DNA of 10,530 bases from an uncultured Ruminococcus sp. (GTDB taxonomy: Bacteria > Bacillota > Clostridia > Oscillospirales > Ruminococcaceae). The stretch covers positions 1 to 10,530 of the forward strand of contig NZ_CALDMP010000051.1 of NCBI RefSeq assembly GCF_937915125.1, given 5' to 3'. Shown piece after piece: positions 6,796-10,530 of this stretch; positions within the stretch are counted from its first letter, which is position 1, and every line of letters begins with the position of its first letter. The position numbers and the translations under genes were made by a program. The notes under the pieces are model-generated. The model was not told the origin of the DNA, did not search any database, and saw only the letters and a program-made list of their open reading frames with translations.

Positions 6796-7161
6796 ATGGA
6801 ATTGATCAAAGCAAATGCAATGAAGGCGCTGTCCAATCCTGGTGTGGTATCCCGACAGATTCTGAACCCGGACAATTCCACCAGCAAGCGTGTTACCATT
6901 ACAGAGGTACATCTTGAAATTGGCGCAAGCCAGCCGAGACATATCCATGAATCTTCTGAACAAATTTGGTATGCGGTGCAGGGAACAGGAAAGCTGCTGC
7001 TTTCAGAGAATCAGGAGCAGGAGTTTACAGCCGGTGATGTGGTGCGGTTTGCGGACGGTGATGTGCATGGCTTGTATAACGATGGCAACACAGAGTTTGT
7101 GTATATTTCTGTGACTGCGCCGCCAATTCATTTTGGTTATGCATATCAGGAAGAAAACTAA
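6796..7161 (+). CDS. Small single-domain cupin protein
   Basis: This 121-residue protein is a one-domain cupin. Cupin motif 1 is seen as G43...RHIHESSEQIWYAVQG, giving metal ligands H49, H51 and E55, and motif 2 as AGDVVRFADGDVHGLYN with the fourth ligand H91. Such stand-alone cupins include isomerases, dioxygenases and sugar- or metabolite-binding proteins, so the substrate cannot be assigned. A strong GGGAGG site (6783-6788) lies 7 bp before the start. The gene is visibly more AT-rich than the arg genes on either side and sits between repeat A copy 3 and repeat B copy 2, which suggests it was placed into the arg cluster separately. Confidence 0.9.
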   Translation: MELIKANAMKALSNPGVVSRQILNPDNSTSKRVTITEVHLEIGASQPRHIHESSEQIWYAVQGTGKLLLSENQEQEFTAGDVVRFADGDVHGLYNDGNTEFVYISVTAPPIHFGYAYQEEN

Positions 7162-7207
7162 ATTGTCAACGAGTTGGTAGATTTGAATTTCACTTTGCAA
7201 AAACGGT

Positions 7208-7529
7208 TCGGCGAAGTTCGCTCGTTTCACTCGCTGTTCGCCTGGGTTTGCGCAAAGCCGATTTTGACTTTTCCTGTACCCTTTTCTGTGTGATTCTGGG
7301 TGTGTCTTGGAAGAGTGATTTTCCTTTGCTTTTTACGGCTTTGCGCTTTGTTTCTCTGAATTTTACTGGACTGCAATCCTACGCTGCGAGACGTTGTCTC
7401 GCGCTCTACTTCCTTTTTTCTTTACTGAAAAGAAAAAAGGAAGCGAAAAAAAGAAAAGAGCCTCGCTTCCCTCGAAAAAGCCTCCCCTGAAAGGGGAGGG
7501 GGACCATTGCACAGCAATGGTGGAGGGGT
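7208..7529 (+). repeat. Interspersed repeat B, copy 2, in the argD leader
   Basis: This 322-bp segment matches 197-518 almost without gaps, with about twenty differences. The hairpins described for copy 1 are kept: the GCGAGAC/GTCTCGC stem, the long CTTCCTTTTTTCTTT stem (here fully paired where copy 1 has a G-U), the CCTCCCCT/AGGGGAGG stem and the ACCATTGC/GCAATGGT stem (loop ACA instead of GCA). It ends 23 bp before the argD start, just ahead of its ribosome site. The open frames over this copy are probably not coding. Confidence 0.9.
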
Positions 7530-7552
7530 CGGGCTTTAAGGAGGTCATACAT

Positions 7553-8719
7553 ATGACAACACAAGAACAACTGAACGCATCCGTCATGCCGACCTACGGG
7601 CGGTTCCCGGTGGTCATCGACCACGGCGCAGGGGAATCCTGCACCGACGAAACCGGAAAAACCTACATCGACTTCGGCAGCGGCATCGGCACGACCTCGC
7701 TGGGCTACTGTAACGAAGCCTGGACAGATGCAGTCTGCCGTCAGGTGAAAACCATGCAGCATACATCCAACCTGTATTACACTAAAATACAGGCGGACTT
7801 CGCCCAGCAGCTTTGCGAAGCCACTGGCTACAGCAAGGTTTTTTTCGGCAACAGCGGCGCAGAGGCCAACGAATGCGCCATTAAGCTGGCGAGAAAGTAT
7901 AGCTTTGACAAATACGGCAAGGGCCGCCATAAGATCCTGACTCTGGTCAATTCCTTCCACGGCAGAACCCTCTGCACCCTGTCCGCTACCGGACAGGACG
8001 TGTTCCATAACTACTTTTTCCCCTTCGTGGAGGGTTTCGATTTTGTCACCGCCAACGATGTCGCTGACCTGAAAGAGAAACTGGACGATACCGTCTGCGC
8101 TGTTATGCTGGAATATGTCCAAGGGGAAGGCGGCGTCAATGCCCTGGAACAGGAATTCGTGGACGCTGTCTTTGCCTTGTGCGCCGAAAAGGATGTCCTT
8201 GTCATTGCAGACGAGGTGCAGACTGGCGTGGGCAGAACAGGCACATTCCTTGCCGGGGAGCAGTTCGGGCATAAGGCAGACGTGACTACCCTTGCAAAGG
8301 GTATTGCCGGCGGTCTGCCTATGGGCGCTTGCCTTGCCAGCGAAAAGTGCGCTGGCGTGCTCAATAAGGGCGCACACGGTTCCACGTTCGGCGGCAATCC
8401 CGTTTGCTGTGCCGGCGGTCTTGCTGTGCTGCAAACGGTTACTGCACCGGGCTTTCTGGAGAATGTGCAGCGTAAGGCGGCGCTCCTGCGGGAAAAGCTG
8501 GCGGCACTGCCGGGGGTGGCATCTGTCAGCGGCATGGGACTGATGATCGGTATCCAGCTGACGGAAAAGAAGGCAATTGACGTGGCAAATGCTGCCCTGG
8601 AAGAGGGACTGCTGGTGCTGACTGCCAAGGATAAGGTGCGTCTGCTGCCGCCGCTGACGATTACAGACGAAGAAATGGAAAAAGGTCTTGCAATTCTGGA
8701 ACGGATTCTGAAAAAGTAA
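7553..8719 (+). CDS. argD: Acetylornithine aminotransferase
   Basis: This PLP enzyme converts N-acetylglutamate semialdehyde to N-acetylornithine with glutamate as amino donor, the fourth step. The 388-residue protein is a class III aminotransferase of typical length. FGNSGAEANECAIKLAR (98-114) binds the PLP phosphate, FHGRT (135-139) is the conserved following motif, D220 in ADEVQTGVGRTG contacts the pyridine nitrogen, and K249 in TLAKGIAGG is the Schiff-base lysine. The start at 7553 is chosen because AAGGAGG (7538-7544) lies 8 bp upstream; the frame stays open further upstream through repeat B, but that extension is repeat sequence and not conserved protein. argF follows 54 bp downstream. 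Family members can also act in lysine synthesis (succinyl-diaminopimelate). Confidence 0.97.
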   Translation: MTTQEQLNASVMPTYGRFPVVIDHGAGESCTDETGKTYIDFGSGIGTTSLGYCNEAWTDAVCRQVKTMQHTSNLYYTKIQADFAQQLCEATGYSKVFFGNSGAEANECAIKLARKYSFDKYGKGRHKILTLVNSFHGRTLCTLSATGQDVFHNYFFPFVEGFDFVTANDVADLKEKLDDTVCAVMLEYVQGEGGVNALEQEFVDAVFALCAEKDVLVIADEVQTGVGRTGTFLAGEQFGHKADVTTLAKGIAGGLPMGACLASEKCAGVLNKGAHGSTFGGNPVCCAGGLAVLQTVTAPGFLENVQRKAALLREKLAALPGVASVSGMGLMIGIQLTEKKAIDVANAALEEGLLVLTAKDKVRLLPPLTITDEEMEKGLAILERILKK

Positions 8720-8773
8720 AATCTGCTGCCGTCAGGCAGAAAAAATAGATAAAAAATGAACGGAGGAAAAACC

Positions 8774-9679
8774 ATGAAGCACTTACTGAAGATGCTCGAT
8801 CTGAGCACCGAAGAGATCATCGAGATTCTCGACCTTGCCGACCAGCTGAAATATGAGCTGAAGCACGGCATTCCCCATCCGCACCTGAAGGGCAAGTCCC
8901 TGGGAATGATTTTCCAGAAGGCGTCTACCCGGACACGTGTTTCCTTTGAGACAGGCATGTACCAGCTGGGCGGCCATCCGCTGTTTCTGTCCGCAGACGA
9001 CTTGCAGATCGGCAGGGGCGAGCCGGTGCAGGATACTGCACGGGTACTGTCCCGGTATCTGGATGGCATTATGATTCGTACCTTTGAGCAGAAGGAAGTA
9101 GAAGATCTGGCGGAATACGGTTCGATCCCGATTATCAACGGTCTGACGGACTTCTGCCATCCCTGCCAGATTCTGGCGGATCTCATGACCATTCGGGAGT
9201 TCAAGACGGATTTTGCCGGGCTGAAGATGTGCTTTATCGGCGACGGCAACAATATGGCGAATTCGCTGATCGTAGGCTGCCTGAAGGTCGGCATGGCGGT
9301 ATCCATTGCCTGCCCGGACGACTATCAGCCGGATGCCCAGGTACTGGAATTCACAAAGGCATACGGCGACAAGTTCCAGATGACAAACGTGCCCCTGGAG
9401 GCAGCCAAGGATGCCGATGTGGTAATCACGGACGTATGGGCATCCATGGGTCAGGAAGGTGAAGCGGAGAAGCGGAAAAAGGCATTCCACGGCTACCAGA
9501 TCAACGACGAGATCATGGCAGCGGCTCACGAGGATGCCATGGTGCTCCACTGCCTGCCAGCACACCGGGAGGAAGAGATCACCGAAAAGGTATTCGAAGC
9601 CCATGCGGCTGAGATTTTTGAGGAAGCTGAGAACCGTCTCCATGCGCAGAAGGCGGTTATGGTGAAGCTGATGGCGTAA
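8774..9679 (+). CDS. argF: Ornithine carbamoyltransferase (anabolic)
   Basis: This enzyme joins ornithine and carbamoyl phosphate to give citrulline. The 301-residue protein has STRTR at 51-55 (carbamoyl-phosphate site), FCHPCQ at 127-132, DVWASMGQE at 220-228 (ornithine-binding D220 and the SMG loop) and HCLPAHR at 259-265, all in the expected order and spacing. The start at 8774 has GGAGG (8762-8766) 7 bp upstream; an upstream ATG at 8756 would put that ribosome site inside the gene. With no arcA or arcC neighbours and with argD in front, an anabolic role is likely. It is the last gene of the arg block and is followed by an intrinsic terminator 57 bp downstream. Confidence 0.97.
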   Translation: MKHLLKMLDLSTEEIIEILDLADQLKYELKHGIPHPHLKGKSLGMIFQKASTRTRVSFETGMYQLGGHPLFLSADDLQIGRGEPVQDTARVLSRYLDGIMIRTFEQKEVEDLAEYGSIPIINGLTDFCHPCQILADLMTIREFKTDFAGLKMCFIGDGNNMANSLIVGCLKVGMAVSIACPDDYQPDAQVLEFTKAYGDKFQMTNVPLEAAKDADVVITDVWASMGQEGEAEKRKKAFHGYQINDEIMAAAHEDAMVLHCLPAHREEEITEKVFEAHAAEIFEEAENRLHAQKAVMVKLMA

Positions 9680-9736
9680 CAGAAATTTGCGCTGGAATAT
9701 GTAGGACAGGAACTTGCTCCTGCTGCCTGATATCGG

Positions 9737-9777
9737 AAAAAGCGCCGGTCTGGATAGTTCAGACCGGCGCTTTTTTT
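9737..9777 (+). terminator. Intrinsic terminator after argF
   Basis: A 16-bp perfect stem, AAAAAGCGCCGGTCTG (9737-9752) with its complement at 9760-9775, has a 7-base loop and ends in a run of seven T. It closes the arg transcription unit on the + strand; the A-run on the left could make it act in both directions. Confidence 0.93.
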
Positions 9778-9858
9778 GGAATTTCATGAGATAGCACCGC
9801 ACAGTATAGAGTATAAGACAGAAAAACCCAAATTTAGATGAAAAAATCGGTATTCCTA

Positions 9859-9887
9859 TTGACAATTTACCGTAATTATGGTATTCT
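9859..9887 (+). promoter_or_regulatory. Sigma-A-type promoter with overlapping palindrome
   Basis: A perfect -35 TTGACA (9859-9864), a 17-bp spacer and a -10 TATTCT (9882-9887) lie ahead of the small gene at 9911. The palindrome TACCGTAATTATGGTA (9868-9883) fills the spacer and touches the -10, and ACAATTTA (9862-9869) is inverted as TAAATTGT (9887-9894). Such placement is what a repressor site would look like; the regulator is unknown. Confidence 0.75.
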
Positions 9888-9910
9888 AAATTGTAGGGAG
9901 GTGAATAGGG

Positions 9911-10138
9911 ATGGAGGATCGTGCTAATGTAGGACTTGTTATCGTATCGGTTCTGTTTCCGATCGTGGGTCTGATTCTGTTCTTCGTAAAGAAGAAAGAA
10001 ACACCGAAGGCTGCAAAGGCATACATCATTGCAGCTGCGATTTCTTTCGGCGTTTGTGTACTCATTAACATTATCATAATGGCAGTCGCTGGCAGTATTG
10101 CAGCAACTACCGTAGGGTATGGCGCACTGATGTGCTGA
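9911..10138 (+). CDS. Small two-helix membrane protein, function unknown
   Basis: This 75-residue protein has two strongly hydrophobic segments, about residues 7-25 (VGLVIVSVLFPIVGLILFF) and 37-60, joined by a basic loop (VKKKETPKAAKA) that should face the cytoplasm. The tail ends in a cysteine (ALMC). A GGGAGGTG ribosome site (9896-9903) lies 7 bp before the ATG. It stands alone, with its own promoter upstream and terminator downstream, between the arg block and the tandem promoters. I do not recognise a specific family; similar short helix-loop-helix membrane proteins are common in Firmicutes. Confidence 0.8.
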   Translation: MEDRANVGLVIVSVLFPIVGLILFFVKKKETPKAAKAYIIAAAISFGVCVLINIIIMAVAGSIAATTVGYGALMC

Positions 10139-10160
10139 TGCATGAATACGATGAAAATGA

Positions 10161-10194
10161 AAAAAACCGCTGTCTGAAAAGACGGCGGTTTTTT
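10161..10194 (+). terminator. Intrinsic terminator after the small membrane-protein gene
   Basis: AAAAAACCGCTGTCT (10161-10175) pairs with AGACGGCGGTTTTTT (10180-10194) with one G-U pair and a GAAA tetraloop, followed by T-rich sequence. The symmetric A and T runs allow action in both directions. It isolates the upstream gene from the strong promoters that follow. The stretch 10195-10251 has no gene. Confidence 0.9.
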
Positions 10195-10251
10195 AAATGA
10201 CACATGTGCAATTTATCTAAAAATACTCTTGATTTCAGCAAAACATTCGTC

Positions 10252-10280
10252 TTGACAAGCGTGAAAAGTTGTGATATAAT
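10252..10280 (+). promoter_or_regulatory. Tandem promoter P1 (probable stable-RNA operon)
   Basis: TTGACA (10252-10257), a 17-bp spacer and TATAAT (10275-10280), preceded by TGA giving an extended -10, make this a full-consensus promoter. AAAGCTGTC follows near the expected start. It is the first of three similar units. Confidence 0.9.
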
Positions 10281-10319
10281 AATAAAGCTGTCGCACGAGA
10301 GCGAAAGTTAAGGAAAAAG

Positions 10320-10356
10320 TGTGAAAAAAGGGAACGGGAGTTCGCCTTTATTCACA
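10320..10356 (+). promoter_or_regulatory. Leader hairpin between P1 and P2
   Basis: TGTGAA (10320-10325) can pair with TTCACA (10351-10356), enclosing GAAC-GGGA-GTTC (10332-10343). The inner hairpin is identical at 10452-10463, while the outer stem is different in sequence there but still paired. It is preceded by AAGTTAAGG, also shared with the next unit. Likely rRNA leader structure or a processing or antitermination site. Confidence 0.6.
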
Positions 10357-10366
10357 AAAAATTAAC

Positions 10367-10395
10367 TTGACAAAATCGCAATAGTGTGATAGAAT
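10367..10395 (+). promoter_or_regulatory. Tandem promoter P2
   Basis: TTGACA (10367-10372), a 17-bp spacer and TAGAAT (10390-10395) with TGA before the -10. The -35 is followed by AAATCG, as in P3, and AAGCTGTC follows the -10, as in P1 and P3. Its -35 lies 115 bp after that of P1. Confidence 0.9.
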
Positions 10396-10442
10396 GAATA
10401 AGCTGTCTGTTAATTGCAGGAGTTGAAGTTAAGGGAAAAGAC

Positions 10443-10475
10443 ATGAAGAACGAACGGGAGTTCAAAAATCTTCAT
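10443..10475 (+). promoter_or_regulatory. Leader hairpin between P2 and P3
   Basis: ATGAAGA (10443-10449) pairs perfectly with TCTTCAT (10469-10475), enclosing the same GAAC-GGGA-GTTC inner hairpin (10452-10463) found after P1. The outer stem has changed on both sides compared with the first unit, which keeps the fold. Confidence 0.6.
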
Positions 10476-10486
10476 AAAAAGTTCAC

Positions 10487-10515
10487 TTGACAAAATCGAC
10501 AAGATGTGATAAAAT
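10487..10515 (+). promoter_or_regulatory. Tandem promoter P3
   Basis: TTGACA (10487-10492), a 17-bp spacer and TAAAAT (10510-10515) with TGA before the -10, then AAGCTGTCACA to the window end. Its -35 lies 120 bp after that of P2. The downstream gene is outside the window; three near-identical strong promoters in series most often serve an rRNA operon. Confidence 0.88.
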
Positions 10516-10530
10516 AGATAAGCTGTCACA

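Noticed and set aside
7394..7552. N-terminal extension of argD through repeat B
   Set aside because: It is low-quality lysine-rich translation of repeat sequence; a strong AAGGAGG before 7553 and the family's usual length mark the real start.
8719..8750. Possible terminator between argD and argF
   Set aside because: A weak TCTGC/GCAGA hairpin is followed by A, not T, so it would not terminate on the + strand.
8011..9306. 431-residue - strand frame across argD and argF
   Set aside because: Antisense to two well-supported enzymes, serine- and arginine-rich, with no family features.
1..10530. CRISPR array or tRNA genes
   Set aside because: The repeats found are few, long and irregularly spaced, with no spacer pattern, and no cloverleaf with a TTCGA-type arm was recognised by eye.

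Overview
The window looks like a chromosomal segment from a gut or rumen clostridium of the Ruminococcus/Oscillospiraceae type. This is inferred from protein character, strong AGGAGG-type ribosome sites, roughly 50-55% GC genes and a dense load of small interspersed repeats; no 16S is present to confirm it. All genes read on the + strand.

Layout: (1) 1-542, no gene: the 3' end of structured repeat A (copy 1), a short unstructured gap, and repeat B (copy 1) running almost to argH. (2) 543-3586: argH, a 60-residue membrane protein, a 157-residue lipoprotein with a His/Cys C-terminal module, and a class 2 argC. (3) 3587-4324, about 740 bp without a gene: two stem-loops, repeat A copy 2, a 96-bp double-palindrome element and a 164-bp MITE-like near-perfect palindrome with a 5-bp direct repeat. 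(4) 4325-6460: argJ and argB, tightly coupled. (5) 6461-6795: repeat A copy 3. (6) 6796-7161: a small cupin gene. (7) 7162-7552: repeat B copy 2. (8) 7553-9679: argD and argF, closed by a strong intrinsic terminator. (9) 9859-10194: a small two-helix membrane protein with its own promoter and terminator. (10) 10252-10530: three near-consensus tandem promoters separated by similar, compensated hairpins, typical of the start of an rRNA (or other stable RNA) operon that would lie beyond the window.

Together argJ, argB, argC, argD, argF and argH encode every step from glutamate to arginine except argininosuccinate synthase (argG) and carbamoyl-phosphate synthesis (carAB), neither of which is here. 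ArgJ carries the bifunctional-family cleavage site, so the acetyl group is probably recycled, and ArgB has the N-terminal helix and C-terminal signature of arginine-inhibited NAG kinases. No convincing ARG box was found.

The most unusual content is not the enzymes but two repeat families that punctuate the cluster. Repeat A (3 copies) always follows a gene or starts an intergenic gap and folds into a train of hairpins; comparing copies shows paired, compensating changes in at least three stems with conserved loops. Repeat B (2 copies, 322 bp each) forms the region directly upstream of the ribosome sites of argH and argD. Both families lie in the same orientation as the genes.
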